From the NCBI GenBank assembly GCA_022649305.1, contig JALCNW010000019.1:1-61457 (forward strand): 61,457 bases of DNA, in the 5' to 3' direction. Numbering within the stretch: the first letter of the stretch is position 1; every line of letters starts with the position of its first letter. The DNA is from Enterobacter sp. (GTDB lineage: Bacteria > Pseudomonadota > Gammaproteobacteria > Enterobacterales > Enterobacteriaceae). The notes under the pieces are model-generated. The model ran no database searches and had not been told where the DNA came from. It saw nothing but the letters and a program-made list of their open reading frames with translations. Positions 24,328-35,000 of this stretch are shown in pieces. Both the position numbers and the translations under genes were made by a program.

Positions 24328-25344
24328 TTGAAGAAAGTCAGCATTATTGATGTTGCAAAACAGGCAGGCGTATCGGTTTCGACCGTGTCGCTGGTTTTAC
24401 GTCAGAAAGGGAAAATCTCAGAGGCAACGATTGAGAAAGTCCATGCCGCCATCAATTTGCTGGGCTATGTTCATAACGTTGCCGCGGCCAACCTTCGCGC
24501 CAACACTTCCAACCTCATCGGCCTGATCCTGCGTGACTTTAGCGACAGCTTTTCCATCAAAGTGATGGCGAGTATTGTTCTTGAGCTTGAGAAAGAAGGT
24601 TATATGGTCTTTCTTGGCCAGCCGCTTAACGATCATGAACATCTTGAGCGTTGCCTGTTGTCGTTTAAGCAGCAGGGCGTGGCAGGCGTCATTTATCTCT
24701 CTTCCGATACGCGCACGTCACACCTGCCCGCCCAGATCCGCGACTGTCGCTTGCCGTTGGTCGTCGTGTCGCAATCGTTAATGAACGAATCCTGTAATCT
24801 GGTGATGCGTGATAATCGCCAGGCCGCCAATCTCGCCACCCGCTATCTCATCGAGCGCGGTCATCGCAATATCGCCTACATTGGCGGCGTGGAAGGATGT
24901 TTAATTCGCGAGCAACGTTTGCAGGGCTTTCGCAGTGCAATGACGCAATACGGTCTGGTGAATCGTGAGGAATCATCTCCCGCCTGTAGTGACGATACCC
25001 GAGCCGCGGGTTATGCCGCGCGCCAGCTGCTCGAAAAAAACAACACCATTACCGCCCTGCTCTGCCACTCACCCGATGCAATGATCGGCTCGATATCGGG
25101 CATTCACCAGATGGGCCGTACGGTGGGTAAAGACGTGTTCTTAACGCAGCAGGTTGCCCTGGTAGGATTTGAAGATATGCTGCATGTAAACCTCACCTCC
25201 CCGTCGTTCACCTATGTTTCTTCCGCCAGTGAGGAAACCGGACGTCAGGCTGCGGGATTGATGATTCGAAAGCTGAAAGAACCGGATCTACAAACTCAGC
25301 GCATCACGCTTTCTGGTCAGCTTATCGCGCGGGAATCAGCGTAG
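24328..25344 (+). CDS. LacI-family (MalI-like) transcriptional repressor
   Basis: The protein has 338 residues from a TTG at 24328 with GGGAG upstream. The N-terminal helix-turn-helix VSIIDVAKQAGVSVSTVSLV and hinge NVAAANLRANTSNLIGLIL are followed by a periplasmic-binding-like sensor domain (IYLSSDTRTSHLP, VALVGFEDMLHVNLTSPSFT). It resembles E. coli MalI, which represses malXY. Its natural site is the AACGTT palindrome upstream of the PTS gene. The effector is unknown. Confidence 0.88.
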   Translation: MKKVSIIDVAKQAGVSVSTVSLVLRQKGKISEATIEKVHAAINLLGYVHNVAAANLRANTSNLIGLILRDFSDSFSIKVMASIVLELEKEGYMVFLGQPLNDHEHLERCLLSFKQQGVAGVIYLSSDTRTSHLPAQIRDCRLPLVVVSQSLMNESCNLVMRDNRQAANLATRYLIERGHRNIAYIGGVEGCLIREQRLQGFRSAMTQYGLVNREESSPACSDDTRAAGYAARQLLEKNNTITALLCHSPDAMIGSISGIHQMGRTVGKDVFLTQQVALVGFEDMLHVNLTSPSFTYVSSASEETGRQAAGLMIRKLKEPDLQTQRITLSGQLIARESA

Positions 25345-25368
25345 GTTCAGAATTTATCCGGAACGATT

Positions 25369-25388
25369 CCCTCTCCCGCGGGAGAGGG
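25369..25388. repeat. Palindrome CCCTCTCCCGCGGGAGAGGG
   Basis: A perfect 20-base palindrome between the convergent LacI-type and cysS genes. Similar C/G-run hairpins are at 57136-57160 and 60438-60464, each after a gene end, suggesting a dispersed intergenic repeat family that also works as a terminator-like stem. Confidence 0.65.
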
Positions 25389-25399
25389 TTTAGGGAAAA

Positions 25400-26785
25400 T
25401 TACTTACGACGCCAGATGGTCCCCTGCGGGCCATCTTCAAGCACAATGCCCATTTCGGTCAGGCGATTACGCGCGGCATCTGCTGCCGCCCAGTCTTTTG
25501 CCTGACGCGCTTCAAGACGTGCAGTAATTAACGCTTCGATTTCTGCCACTTCGTCGCCATCAGCCTGAGCGCCGCTTTGCAGGAAGGTTTCTGGATCTTG
25601 CTCCAGCAGCCCCAATACCGCAGCGAGCTTACGCAGATGAGAAGCCAGCGCATTCGCAGCAGCCACATCCTCCACTTTCAGACGGTTAATCTCGCGCGCC
25701 ATATCAAACAGCACCGAGTAGGCTTCTGGCGTGTTGAAATCGTCGTTCATCACTTCGATGAAACGCGCTTCGAACGCGTCGCCACCAGCAGGCGCGACGG
25801 TGGTGTCGGTGCCGCGTACCGCAATGTACAGGCGTTCCAGCGCGGAGCGAGCCTGTTTCAGGTTCTCTTCGCTGTAATTCAGCTGGCTGCGATAATGGCC
25901 GGACATCAGGAAGTAACGCACGGTTTCGGCATCGTAGTATTTCAGCACGTCACGCACGGTGAAAAAGTTATCCAGCGATTTGGACATTTTTTCACGGTCA
26001 ACCATCACCATGCCGGAGTGCATCCAGTAGTTAACGTATTCGCCACCGTGTGCGCAGGTAGACTGAGCAATTTCGTTTTCGTGATGCGGGAACATCAGGT
26101 CTGAACCGCCGCCGTGAATGTCGAAGTGGTTACCCAGCTGCTTGCAGTTCATCGCGGAGCATTCAATGTGCCAGCCCGGACGCCCTTCGCCCCACGGTGA
26201 CGGCCAGCTCGGCTCGCCCGCTTTAGACATTTTCCACAGCACAAAGTCCATCGGGTTGCGCTTCACGTCAACCACATCAACGCGCGCACCGGCCTGCAAC
26301 TGATCCAGATCCTGGCGGGAAAGCTGACCGTAGCTCGGATCGGTCGGCACCGAGAACATCACATCACCATTTTCGGCAACGTAGGCGTGACCACGTTCAA
26401 TCAGCTTTTCGGTGATCTCGATGATTTCGTGAATATGGTGGGTTGCACGCGGTTCGCTGTCCGGGCGCAGAATATTTAATGCATCAAAATCTTTGTGCAT
26501 TTCGGCGATCATGCGATCAACTAACTCGACAAAGCTCTCGCCATTCTCATTAGCGCGCTTAATGATTTTGTCATCAATGTCGGTGATATTGCGCACGTAC
26601 TTTAGCGTGTAGCCTAAGAAACGCAGGTAGCGGGACACCACGTCAAACGAGACGAAAGTACGGCCATGACCGATATGACAGAGATCGTAAACGGTAATAC
26701 CACACACGTACATGCCGACTTCCCCGGCATGGATAGGTTTAAATTCCTCTTTTTGGCGAGTCAGAGTATTAAAGATTTTTAACAT
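25400..26785 (-). CDS. cysS: Cysteinyl-tRNA synthetase
   Basis: The protein has 461 residues from [20 protein letters not shown] at 26785, the E. coli length. Class I synthetase with [20 protein letters not shown] (zinc Cys and HIGH), GWHIECSAM (zinc site), and KMSKSLDNF (KMSKS). It charges tRNA-Cys. It is divergent from ppiB, as in E. coli. The gene that would follow in E. coli (ybcI) is not here. Confidence 0.97.
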   Translation of the reverse strand: MLKIFNTLTRQKEEFKPIHAGEVGMYVCGITVYDLCHIGHGRTFVSFDVVSRYLRFLGYTLKYVRNITDIDDKIIKRANENGESFVELVDRMIAEMHKDFDALNILRPDSEPRATHHIHEIIEITEKLIERGHAYVAENGDVMFSVPTDPSYGQLSRQDLDQLQAGARVDVVDVKRNPMDFVLWKMSKAGEPSWPSPWGEGRPGWHIECSAMNCKQLGNHFDIHGGGSDLMFPHHENEIAQSTCAHGGEYVNYWMHSGMVMVDREKMSKSLDNFFTVRDVLKYYDAETVRYFLMSGHYRSQLNYSEENLKQARSALERLYIAVRGTDTTVAPAGGDAFEARFIEVMNDDFNTPEAYSVLFDMAREINRLKVEDVAAANALASHLRKLAAVLGLLEQDPETFLQSGAQADGDEVAEIEALITARLEARQAKDWAAADAARNRLTEMGIVLEDGPQGTIWRRK

Positions 26786-26959
26786 CGAAGATTCCATGTA
26801 GACACGTGTGTGGACGAAAACCGGGTATTCTACCCGTAATTCAAACCCGAAGCAGCACACTTTGCAAGGTGATCGCGCCGTGCGGTTATGCTATAACAAA
26901 GCCCTATATGTGACCCTCACTGGGGTCGAAGCACCACTATAACGGAACAGGATGCAAAA

Positions 26960-27454
26960 ATGGTTACTCTCCACACTAATCATGGCGATATCGTTATCAA
27001 AACTTTTGATGATAAAGCGCCTGAAACAGTTAAAAACTTCCTGGACTACTGCCGCGAAGGTTTCTACGACAACACGATTTTCCACCGTGTTATTAATGGC
27101 TTTATGATTCAGGGCGGCGGTTTCGAACCTGGTATGAACCAGAAAGACACCAAAGAAGCGATCAAAAACGAAGCCAACAACGGTCTGAAAAACACCCGTG
27201 GCACGCTGGCAATGGCGCGTACTCAGGCTCCACACTCTGCAACCGCACAGTTCTTCATCAACGTGGCTGACAACGACTTCCTGAACTTCTCTGGTGAGAA
27301 CCTTCAGGGTTGGGGCTACTGCGTGTTCGCAGAAGTGGTTGAAGGTATGGACGTTGTTGAGAAGATCAAAGGCGTGTCTACTGGCCGCAGCGGTATGCAC
27401 CAGGACGTTCCTAAAGAAGACGTGATCATTACTAGCGTGACCGTTAGCGAGTAA
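26960..27454 (+). CDS. ppiB: Peptidyl-prolyl cis-trans isomerase B (cyclophilin)
   Basis: The protein has 164 residues, as in E. coli. Cyclophilin motifs [33 protein letters not shown] and [18 protein letters not shown] are intact. There is no signal peptide, so it is the cytoplasmic isoform. lpxH starts three bases after its stop, suggesting co-transcription. Confidence 0.97.
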   Translation: MVTLHTNHGDIVIKTFDDKAPETVKNFLDYCREGFYDNTIFHRVINGFMIQGGGFEPGMNQKDTKEAIKNEANNGLKNTRGTLAMARTQAPHSATAQFFINVADNDFLNFSGENLQGWGYCVFAEVVEGMDVVEKIKGVSTGRSGMHQDVPKEDVIITSVTVSE

Positions 27455-27457
27455 TTG

Positions 27458-28180
27458 GTGGCGACACTCTTTATTGCAGATTTGCATCTGCAAACAGAAG
27501 AACCGGCGATCACCGCCGGTTTTCTGCGTTTTTTACAGGGCGAAGCGCGTACAGCGGACGCCCTGTACATTTTAGGCGATCTGTTTGAAGCCTGGATTGG
27601 CGACGACGACCCCAATCCCCTGCACCGTGAAATGGCTGCCGCCATCAAAGCGCTGGTCGATTCCGGTGTCCCTTGCTATTTCATTCACGGCAATCGCGAT
27701 TTCCTGATTGGCAAACGCTTCGCGCGCGAAAGCGGCATGACCTTACTGCCCGAAGAAAAAGTCCTCGACCTGTATGGTCGTCGCATTCTTATTCTGCATG
27801 GCGACACGCTGTGTACCGACGACACGGGCTATCTGGCGTTTCGCGCTAAAGTCCATACCCCCTGGATTCAAACTCTGTATCTTGCCCTGCCGCTGTTTAT
27901 CCGCAACCGCATCGCCGCCAAAATGCGCGCGGGCAGCAAAGCCGCGAACAGCAACAAATCGATGACCATTATGGACGTGAACCCGAAAGCGGTCGTCGAC
28001 GTGATGGAAAAGCATCGCGTGCAGTGGCTTATTCATGGTCATACTCATCGCCCGTACGTGCATACGCTCACCGCCAACGGCGAGCCCGCGCATCGCGTGG
28101 TATTGGGTGCCTGGCACAGCGAAGGTTCGATGGTCAAAGTCACGCCAGAAGGCGTCGAACTTATTCAATTTCCGTTTTAA
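27458..28180 (+). CDS. lpxH: UDP-2,3-diacylglucosamine diphosphatase LpxH
   Basis: The protein has 240 residues from GTG at 27458 ([12 protein letters not shown]), matching the E. coli start; a TTG one codon earlier abuts the ppiB stop. Metallophosphoesterase motifs: [42 protein letters not shown]. It makes lipid X in lipid A biosynthesis, using manganese, at the inner membrane. Confidence 0.96.
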   Translation: MATLFIADLHLQTEEPAITAGFLRFLQGEARTADALYILGDLFEAWIGDDDPNPLHREMAAAIKALVDSGVPCYFIHGNRDFLIGKRFARESGMTLLPEEKVLDLYGRRILILHGDTLCTDDTGYLAFRAKVHTPWIQTLYLALPLFIRNRIAAKMRAGSKAANSNKSMTIMDVNPKAVVDVMEKHRVQWLIHGHTHRPYVHTLTANGEPAHRVVLGAWHSEGSMVKVTPEGVELIQFPF

Positions 28181-28211
28181 TCACCTCGTCTTTTTTGCCG
28201 CCACTCCGGTT

Positions 28212-28227
28212 ACGCAACCGTTTTCCT
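28212..28227 (+). promoter_or_regulatory. PurR box of purEK
   Basis: ACGCAACCGTTTTCCT matches the PurR operator consensus (ACGCAAACGTTTTCNT) with one central change. It lies 70-85 bases upstream of the purE ATG, where the purEK promoter is repressed by PurR with hypoxanthine or guanine in E. coli. Confidence 0.85.
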
Positions 28228-28297
28228 TGCCTGTATATCGTGCTATTCTTTGTGCCCTCAAAGCAGTGTGTTTCGCATCACAGGAGTTTTAAGACGC

Positions 28298-28807
28298 ATG
28301 TCTTCCCGCAATAATCCGGCGCGTGTCGCCATCGTGATGGGGTCCAAAAGCGACTGGGCTACCATGCAGTTCGCCGCCGAAATCTTCGAAATCCTGAACG
28401 TTCCACACCACGTTGAAGTGGTCTCCGCGCACCGTACACCCGACAGACTGTTTAGCTTCGCCGAAGGCGCGGAAGAGAACGGCTATCAGGTGATTATTGC
28501 CGGTGCGGGCGGTGCTGCACATCTGCCAGGCATGATTGCCGCCAAAACGCTGGTGCCGGTTCTCGGCGTACCGGTGCAAAGCGCGGCGTTAAGCGGCGTT
28601 GATAGCCTTTATTCCATTGTGCAAATGCCGCGCGGTATTCCGGTCGGTACGCTGGCGATTGGTAAAGCGGGCGCAGCCAACGCGGCCCTGCTGGCCGCAC
28701 AGATTCTGGCGACGCACGATAAAGATTTACACCAGCGTCTGGTCGAGTGGCGTCAAGCCCAGACCGACGAGGTGTTGGATAATCCAGACCCGAGAGGTGC
28801 AGCATGA
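28298..28807 (+). CDS. purE: N5-carboxyaminoimidazole ribonucleotide mutase PurE
   Basis: The protein has 169 residues from [20 protein letters not shown], matching E. coli length. Signature motifs are [15 protein letters not shown] and [12 protein letters not shown]. It moves the carboxyl group of N5-CAIR to C4, in purine synthesis. The purK start overlaps its stop as ATGA. Confidence 0.97.
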   Translation: MSSRNNPARVAIVMGSKSDWATMQFAAEIFEILNVPHHVEVVSAHRTPDRLFSFAEGAEENGYQVIIAGAGGAAHLPGMIAAKTLVPVLGVPVQSAALSGVDSLYSIVQMPRGIPVGTLAIGKAGAANAALLAAQILATHDKDLHQRLVEWRQAQTDEVLDNPDPRGAA

Positions 28808-29871
28808 AGCAGGTTTGCGTCCTCGGGAATGGACAGCTAGGCCGCATGCTGCGCCAGGCCGGTGAACCACTCGGCATTAGCGTCTGGCCCGTTGGGTTGG
28901 ATGCCGAGCCGGAAGCGGTGCCGTTTCAGCAAAGCGTGATCACCGCGGAAATTGAACGTTGGCCGGAAACCGCCCTAACCCGCGAGCTAGCGCGCCACAA
29001 TGCGTTTGTTAACCGCGATGTGTTCCCGATAATAGCCGACCGTCTGACACAAAAGCAGCTCTTCGATAAGCTGAGTCTTGCTACCGCGCCGTGGCAGTTG
29101 CTGGCAGATAAAGGCGAATGGCCTGCGGTATTCGACAGGCTCGGCGAGTTGGCGATCGTGAAACGTCGCGTCGGCGGCTACGACGGACGCGGCCAGTGGC
29201 GTCTGCGCGCTGACGACACCGCAGAGCTACCGGACGACTGCTACGGCGAGTGCATCGTTGAGAAGGGCATTAACTTTAGCGGCGAAGTGTCGCTGGTCGG
29301 CGCACGCGCGCATGACGGCAGTACAGTGTTTTATCCGCTGACACACAACCTGCATCAGGATGGGATCCTGCGCACCAGCGTCGTTTTCCCGCTCGCGAAC
29401 GCTGAACAGCAGGCGCAGGCAGAAGCCATGCTGTCTGCCATCATGCAGGAGCTGGGCTACGTCGGCGTCATGGCGATGGAGTGCTTTATCACTCCGGCCG
29501 GTCTGCTGATCAACGAGCTGGCCCCGCGCGTACACAACAGCGGCCACTGGACGCAGAACGGTGCCTCCATCAGCCAGTTTGAACTGCATCTGCGTGCAAT
29601 TACCGAGCTGCCATTACCGCAGCCGGTGGTGAACAGCCCGTCGGTGATGATCAACCTGATCGGGACCGACCTGAACTACGACTGGCTGAAACTGCCGCTG
29701 GTGCATCTGCACTGGTACGACAAAGAGGTGCGTGAAGGACGTAAAGTCGGCCACCTGAACCTGAACGACGGCGACATCGGCCGCCTCAGCGCCACGCTGG
29801 AAGCCATTGTTCCGCTGTTGCCGCCAGAATATGCCAGCGGCATTGCCTGGGCGCAGACCAAGCTTAAATAA
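28804..29871 (+). CDS. purK: N5-carboxyaminoimidazole ribonucleotide synthase PurK
   Basis: The protein has 355 residues, the E. coli length. It is an ATP-grasp enzyme: [35 protein letters not shown] (ATP-binding), [20 protein letters not shown]. It uses ATP and bicarbonate to make N5-CAIR, the substrate of PurE. A hairpin GCCGGGG...CCCCGGC follows at 29881-29910. Confidence 0.97.
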   Translation: MKQVCVLGNGQLGRMLRQAGEPLGISVWPVGLDAEPEAVPFQQSVITAEIERWPETALTRELARHNAFVNRDVFPIIADRLTQKQLFDKLSLATAPWQLLADKGEWPAVFDRLGELAIVKRRVGGYDGRGQWRLRADDTAELPDDCYGECIVEKGINFSGEVSLVGARAHDGSTVFYPLTHNLHQDGILRTSVVFPLANAEQQAQAEAMLSAIMQELGYVGVMAMECFITPAGLLINELAPRVHNSGHWTQNGASISQFELHLRAITELPLPQPVVNSPSVMINLIGTDLNYDWLKLPLVHLHWYDKEVREGRKVGHLNLNDGDIGRLSATLEAIVPLLPPEYASGIAWAQTKLK

Positions 29872-29880
29872 GCGATAAGT

Positions 29881-29910
29881 GCCGGGGAGTTGATCATTTT
29901 CTTCCCCGGC
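29881..29910 (+). terminator. Terminator-like hairpin after purK
   Basis: GCCGGGG (29881-29887) and CCCCGGC (29904-29910) with a 16-base loop lie ten bases after the purK stop; a CTCTCC stretch instead of a T tract follows. Confidence 0.6.
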
Positions 29911-29966
29911 CTCTCCTCACGCGCGTAAAATCCCTCTCCATTGCTGTTTTGATTTCAGGATTTACC

Positions 29967-31037
29967 ATGAACGATGGAACGGACTATCGCGCGATCCTCG
30001 CGTCCGATACCCCTTTAATCGACGTTCGCGCGCCGATCGAATTTGCACAGGGCGCGATGCCCGCCGCGCTCAACCTGCCCTTAATGAACGACGACGAACG
30101 CGCCGCCGTCGGGACCTGCTACAAACGTCAGGGACCGGAAGCTGCACTGGCGCTCGGCCATCAGTTAGTCAATGGCGATACCCGCGAGCAACGTCTGACC
30201 GCCTGGCGTGAAGCCTGCCTTGCCAATCCAAACGGATTTCTCTGCTGCGCGCGCGGGGGACAACGTTCGCACATCACTCAAGCGTGGCTGAAAGCGTCGG
30301 GAGTCGATTACCCGTTGATTGCGGGCGGCTACAAAGCGCTGCGCCAGACCGCTATTCAGGTGACCGACGAGCAGGTGAAAAAACCGATGGTGCTGATTGG
30401 CGGCTGTACGGGCAGCGGCAAAACGCTGCTGGTGAAACAGCATCCTGAGGGGCTCGATCTCGAAGGGCTGGCGCATCATCGTGGTTCGTCATTTGGCCGC
30501 ACGCTACAGGCACAGCTATCGCAGGCCAGCTTTGAAAACGCGCTGGCGGTGGATCTGCTAAAAAAGGACGCCGGACGCTGGGTGATTGAAGACGAAGGCC
30601 GCATGATCGGCTCAAATCATCTGCCGGAATGCCTGCGTGAAAGCATGGTGCGATCGTCGATTGTGGTGGTCGACGATCCGTTCGATATCCGCCTTGAGCG
30701 CCTGCGCGAGGAGTATTTCGAGCGCATGTGGCATGACTTTGCCACCACCTATGGCGAAGAGGCAGGCTGGAAAGAGTACGGCGAATATCTGCATCACGGT
30801 CTGTTTGCGATCCGCCGTCGGCTTGGACTACAGCGTTTTGCACAACTTGCGGCACTGCTGGAGGGAGCACTCATCGAGCAGCGGCGCACAGGAAGTACCG
30901 AGGCGCACTATACCTGGCTTGCGCCACTGCTCAATGACTATTACGACCCGATGTACCGTTATCAGCTGGAGAAAAAAGCCGATAAGATTGTCTATCGAGG
31001 CACGTTTAACGAGGTCGCCGCCTGGTTGGCGGCCTAA
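29967..31037 (+). CDS. selU: tRNA 2-selenouridine synthase SelU (MnmH)
   Basis: The protein has 356 residues from [20 protein letters not shown], slightly shorter than E. coli YbbB (364). An N-terminal rhodanese domain has the catalytic Cys in [12 protein letters not shown], followed by a P-loop [12 protein letters not shown]. It replaces sulfur by selenium (via a geranylated intermediate) at the wobble uridine of tRNA-Lys, -Glu and -Gln, using selenophosphate. It converges with the sfbC gene, four bases apart. Confidence 0.94.
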   Translation: MNDGTDYRAILASDTPLIDVRAPIEFAQGAMPAALNLPLMNDDERAAVGTCYKRQGPEAALALGHQLVNGDTREQRLTAWREACLANPNGFLCCARGGQRSHITQAWLKASGVDYPLIAGGYKALRQTAIQVTDEQVKKPMVLIGGCTGSGKTLLVKQHPEGLDLEGLAHHRGSSFGRTLQAQLSQASFENALAVDLLKKDAGRWVIEDEGRMIGSNHLPECLRESMVRSSIVVVDDPFDIRLERLREEYFERMWHDFATTYGEEAGWKEYGEYLHHGLFAIRRRLGLQRFAQLAALLEGALIEQRRTGSTEAHYTWLAPLLNDYYDPMYRYQLEKKADKIVYRGTFNEVAAWLAA

Positions 31038-31040
31038 TCA

Positions 31041-31700
31041 CTAGCGCCGATCCCGTTTATCGGCGCGTTTTGCAAGCCAGTCGCCCAGCACCTGGACAAC
31101 CTGCACCAGAATAATAAGCGCAATCACCGTGACGACCATCACCTGGGTTTCGTAGCGATAATAGCCGTAGCGGATCGCCAGATCCCCTACCCCGCCGCCA
31201 CCGACAATCCCTGCCATCGCGGAATAACCTATCAAGCTTACCAGGGTAATGGTCAAGCCGCGCAGCAGTCCGGCACTCGCTTCTGGTAATAATACCGTGC
31301 AGATAATGCGCATTGGGCTGGCACCAAAGGCTTCTGCCGCTTCGATAATACCTTTATCCACTTCGCGCAGCGCGCTGTCCACCAGACGGGCGTAAAAGGC
31401 GATCGCCGCCACAGAAAGCGGAACCGAGGCCGCAATCGGGCCAATGGTGTTCCCCAGCAGCAGCTGCGTAAGCGGCAACAGCAGCACCAGCAGAATCACA
31501 AACGGCACCGAGCGGATGATATTGACCAGCACGGAACTCACCAGATAGACAAAGCGGTTTTGCCAGAACAGATTTCTGTCGGTGACAAAAATCAAAAAGC
31601 CCAGCGGCAGACCGCCGACAATCGCCAGCACCGTTGAGATACTCAACATCTGGAAGGTTTCGTTAAACGCCAGGCCTAAATCGAGCAGTAAATCATCCAC
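31041..31700 (-). CDS. sfbC: SfbC, ABC transporter membrane protein (MetI-like)
   Basis: The protein has 219 residues and about five membrane segments with the inner-membrane ABC permease motif EAFGASPMRIICTVLLPEAS. It is a MetI-like subunit. In Salmonella the order is sfbA-sfbB-sfbC and its substrate has been discussed as iron or methionine; homology favours methionine-type. Start overlaps the end of sfbB by eight bases. Confidence 0.88.
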   Translation of the reverse strand: MDDLLLDLGLAFNETFQMLSISTVLAIVGGLPLGFLIFVTDRNLFWQNRFVYLVSSVLVNIIRSVPFVILLVLLLPLTQLLLGNTIGPIAASVPLSVAAIAFYARLVDSALREVDKGIIEAAEAFGASPMRIICTVLLPEASAGLLRGLTITLVSLIGYSAMAGIVGGGGVGDLAIRYGYYRYETQVMVVTVIALIILVQVVQVLGDWLAKRADKRDRR

Positions 31701-32709
31701 GGATCACCTCCACCTGGGCGGTACGTTGACGGATATGTTCCACAGCAAGCTCAACGGCAGCCGGATTTTCCGCTGCGGTAAGCTGCACCACTAAAATACC
31801 CAGCGCGCGCTCGCCGATATACTCGATTTTGCCGTGCAGAATGTTCACCGCCACACCAAATTTCACCGCCACTTCTGAGAGCACCGGCTGTTCGGCGGAG
31901 TCACCGATAAACAGAATTTTCAGCAGTTGTCCCGGAAGATGCTGGCGCAGGCGCTCCGGCAAGGTCAGGTTCAGCGTGTGCGACACCAGTTGCTGGGTAA
32001 ACGCATGCTGCGGATGGGCAAAGACATCGAACACCTCGCCCAGCTCAACCACTTCGCCGCCGGACATCACCGCCACGCGATCGCAGATAGACTTGATCAC
32101 GTTCATCTCGTGGGTGATCAGCACGATCGTGATCCCCATCTGCTGGTTGATCTTCTTCAACAGCGCCAGAATAGTGGCCGAGGTTTCGAGATCCAGCGCG
32201 GACGTGGGTTCATCGCAAAGCAATACGTCGGGATGGTTCGCAATACCGCGAGCGATACCGACGCGTTGTTTTTGCCCGCCGCTAAGCTGCACCGGATAGC
32301 GATTGGCCTTATCGGTCAGGCCCACCAGCGCGAGGATTTCCGCGACGCGCGGAGCGATTTTACTGCGCTCCCAACCTGCGGCCTTGAGGCTAAACGCGAC
32401 GTTCTGCGCCACGGTGCGGGTGTGCATCAAATTGAAATGCTGGAAAATCATGCCAATGCGCTGACGCGCTTGACGAAGATCGGCACCTTCAAGCGCCGAA
32501 ATTTCTACCCCGTTGATGTTAACGGTGCCAACGCTTGGTCGCTGTAGTGCATTCAGGGTACGCAGCAATGTACTCTTGCCCGCGCCGCTAGTGCCGACGA
32601 TACCGAATATCTCGCCTGCGGCAATCGTCAGGCTGACGTCTGATACCGCGCGGGTGGAAGGTCCGCGTCCCGTCGAAAACTCGACGCACACCTTGTCTAA
32701 CTTAATCAT
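31693..32709 (-). CDS. sfbB: SfbB, ABC transporter ATPase (MetN-like)
   Basis: The protein has 338 residues. Walker A GTSGAGKST, signature LSGGQKQRVGIARG, Walker B VLLCDEPTSALD, and a C-terminal ACT-like regulatory domain (about 255-338: LLKILFIGDSAEQPVLSEVA) typical of MetN, where methionine binding inhibits transport. It powers the SfbC permease. Confidence 0.9.
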   Translation of the reverse strand: MIKLDKVCVEFSTGRGPSTRAVSDVSLTIAAGEIFGIVGTSGAGKSTLLRTLNALQRPSVGTVNINGVEISALEGADLRQARQRIGMIFQHFNLMHTRTVAQNVAFSLKAAGWERSKIAPRVAEILALVGLTDKANRYPVQLSGGQKQRVGIARGIANHPDVLLCDEPTSALDLETSATILALLKKINQQMGITIVLITHEMNVIKSICDRVAVMSGGEVVELGEVFDVFAHPQHAFTQQLVSHTLNLTLPERLRQHLPGQLLKILFIGDSAEQPVLSEVAVKFGVAVNILHGKIEYIGERALGILVVQLTAAENPAAVELAVEHIRQRTAQVEVIRG

Positions 32710-32766
32710 GACGACCTCAGAAATGCGAAAAGGGCAGACCGGCTGCCCTGTTTTTCGAAAACGCGA

Positions 32767-33600
32767 TTACGGTTTTGCTGCCGTCATCCAGTCTGGTTTC
32801 TGGAAAGCGGTGTAAACATTTTTCGGATCGTCGATAACGGCGCGATATGCCGGAGACTGCACCACCGCCACGATATCCTTGGCAAAGGGTTTGTCCGCAT
32901 CTTCGGAACGCACAGCAATAATGTTTTTCAGATTTTCGTCGAGCTGTTCCTGCGCCAGCGCGCTGGAGAGATCTAACCCAGCGGCAATGGCGAAGTTACC
33001 GTTGACCAGCGCGGCAGTCACACTATCCAGGGTACGCGGCAGCTGTGCAGCTTCCAGCGGTTTGAACACCAGCCCTTTCGGGTTGCTGGCGATATCACGC
33101 TCGGAGGCTTTGGTCGGATCGATGTTGTCTTTGATGGTAATCAGCTTCAGCGATTGCAGGAAGCGCAGGCCGCGAGCCAGGTTAGTCGGGTCGTTAGACA
33201 GCGTAATGATGTCGCCCTTTTTCAGTTCATCCAGGCTTTTGACCTGACGCGAATAAAAACCCATCCCGGCCGTAGGCACGGTCAGCAGTTTGGTGAGCTT
33301 CAGCCCTTTATCTGCGGTGAACTTGTTGAAATAGAGCGAGTGCTGGAACAGGTTGGCATCGATGCTGCCGTTAGACAGTGCCATGTTCGGCTGGACGTAA
33401 TCGCTAAATTCGCGAACGACAACCTTGTAACCTTTCTCTTTCAGCGAAGGGGCAATCGCCTGCTTGACCATGTCGCCGTACGGCCCCGGCGCGACGCCGA
33501 AGACGATAGTTTGTGGATCGCTGTTAGCCTGGGCTGTCTGTAAACCGCAGAGCAGCAATAGCGCGCCGGCAGCGGCGCGAAGCGTGTGACGTAATCCCAT
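32767..33600 (-). CDS. sfbA: SfbA, periplasmic substrate-binding protein (MetQ-like)
   Basis: The protein has 277 residues with a signal peptide cleaved after QTAQA. The NlpA/MetQ fold shows IVFGVAPGPYGDMVKQAIAP, KVVVREFSDYVQPNMALSNG and NLFQHSLYFNKF. MetQ and NlpA are lipoproteins, but here the only Cys in the leader (LLLLCGLQT) does not sit in a good lipobox, so it may be a soluble periplasmic protein. It heads the sfb operon. Confidence 0.88.
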   Translation of the reverse strand: MGLRHTLRAAAGALLLLCGLQTAQANSDPQTIVFGVAPGPYGDMVKQAIAPSLKEKGYKVVVREFSDYVQPNMALSNGSIDANLFQHSLYFNKFTADKGLKLTKLLTVPTAGMGFYSRQVKSLDELKKGDIITLSNDPTNLARGLRFLQSLKLITIKDNIDPTKASERDIASNPKGLVFKPLEAAQLPRTLDSVTAALVNGNFAIAAGLDLSSALAQEQLDENLKNIIAVRSEDADKPFAKDIVAVVQSPAYRAVIDDPKNVYTAFQKPDWMTAAKP

Positions 33601-33832
33601 GAGATCTCCATTTCAAAGCGGTGTTGCGTTGTGTGGGTGCGCCGTACGATGCGGCGCAGTTCCCGTTAACATGACACAGATCACAGGCTCCGTCCTTGAA
33701 ATTATTTCATGATGTTGCAGATTATGTCTTTGAATGTACTGAAGATGGGTTATGCGATTTTCGGCAATGTTTGCCCAGACTGAAAGGAGTAGCCCCGGCA
33801 GGCAAGCGCTACCGGGGACTGACGACGCTAAC

Positions 33833-34978
33833 TTAGAAGTCGTAGCGTAGACGCACCAGGTTCATATCGCCCAGGTTGTCGGTGCTGGAGGTGAACACGT
33901 GCTCGTAATCCACGCGGAAACCGTAATCCAGCTGGAGGCTAATCCCCACGCCGTTGTCGATGCGCTGGTAGTTACGACCATTCACATACTGAATACGATC
34001 GCCCATAAAGTACGGCTGGATGGATTTCACCGCATACTGACCAATGGGGAATTTGTAGCCCGCGAAGTACTCAATACCCCACGCGTCACCGGCAAAGTAG
34101 TCGTTAACGGACACTTTTTTGGTGGTCATGAAGTTCTGATACCAACCGCCGCCTGCGGAGAAGGTCCAGTTATCCGGCGTCCAGCTCAACGCGGTGCCCA
34201 GGATGTTCTGGTCGTAGGATTTGCTGTCGCCGTTGTCCGGGTTACGCATATCCGCGCGGGTGTAGTTCCACGCTGCACCCCAGGTCAGATCGGTGGTCAG
34301 GTGATAATCCAGACCCAGTGAACCGCCGCCTTTACGCTTGTAACGCAGGCCGTTGCCCGGCAGGTATTCACTGTCTTCAAACAGGTAAGACGCATAGATA
34401 TCTGCATCGCCCACGGTTTTCTTATATTTCAGCATCTGGCGTGAACGATACGAGCCGTCGTAGTCGCCGTTGATCCCGTTACCCGATGCCTGACCAACCA
34501 TGTCGTAGTCCCAGATATCGGTTTTCGCGCCAACCACATCATAGTAAACGCTGTTCTGTTGACCGAAGGTCAGCGTACCCCAGGTATCGCTTTTCAGGCC
34601 GGTGTACAGCATACGGCGAGAGGTGTCGTTTGCCCCTTCGGCGTGATGACTATCCCAGTCGAACAGGGCCGGAATATTCACGCCCAGCTCGTAGTAGCTT
34701 ATCCAGCTGATGTCGTCGAACAGGTAGTAATCTGCTGCGAAGCGGAAACGGGTGCCGCCGTCAAAGCCGTTACGCTTGTAGCTATTTTTACCGTCGTCGC
34801 CGGTCATGTTCTGGAACTGGGGACGAATGCTGCCGCCAACGGTGAAGTTCAGACGGCTCAGCGGGTTACCCGCCTGAGGGTCTTGCTTAAGAACGGTGAT
34901 TTCTGCCTGGGACGCGAAAGACGTCATTGCCACTGCTGCGCCAATCGTTGCCGCCAGCGCTGTTTTTTTTATGGTCAT
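33833..34978 (-). CDS. Outer-membrane porin
   Basis: The protein has 381 residues with a signal peptide (TALAATIGAAVAMTSFASQA, then EITV). It is rich in amphipathic aromatic strands, with RFRFAADYYLFDDISWISYY, YTGLKSDTWGTLTFGQQNSV and the terminal Phe of outer-membrane proteins (NLVRLRYDF). It fits the Gram-negative porin fold, of the less common type with large acidic loops (DMRNPDNGDSKSYDQNILG). A putative outer-membrane protein lies next to sfbA in Salmonella. Function beyond diffusion is unknown. Confidence 0.82.
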   Translation of the reverse strand: MTIKKTALAATIGAAVAMTSFASQAEITVLKQDPQAGNPLSRLNFTVGGSIRPQFQNMTGDDGKNSYKRNGFDGGTRFRFAADYYLFDDISWISYYELGVNIPALFDWDSHHAEGANDTSRRMLYTGLKSDTWGTLTFGQQNSVYYDVVGAKTDIWDYDMVGQASGNGINGDYDGSYRSRQMLKYKKTVGDADIYASYLFEDSEYLPGNGLRYKRKGGGSLGLDYHLTTDLTWGAAWNYTRADMRNPDNGDSKSYDQNILGTALSWTPDNWTFSAGGGWYQNFMTTKKVSVNDYFAGDAWGIEYFAGYKFPIGQYAVKSIQPYFMGDRIQYVNGRNYQRIDNGVGISLQLDYGFRVDYEHVFTSSTDNLGDMNLVRLRYDF

Positions 34979-35000
34979 TCTTTTTCCTTGATAGACACAC

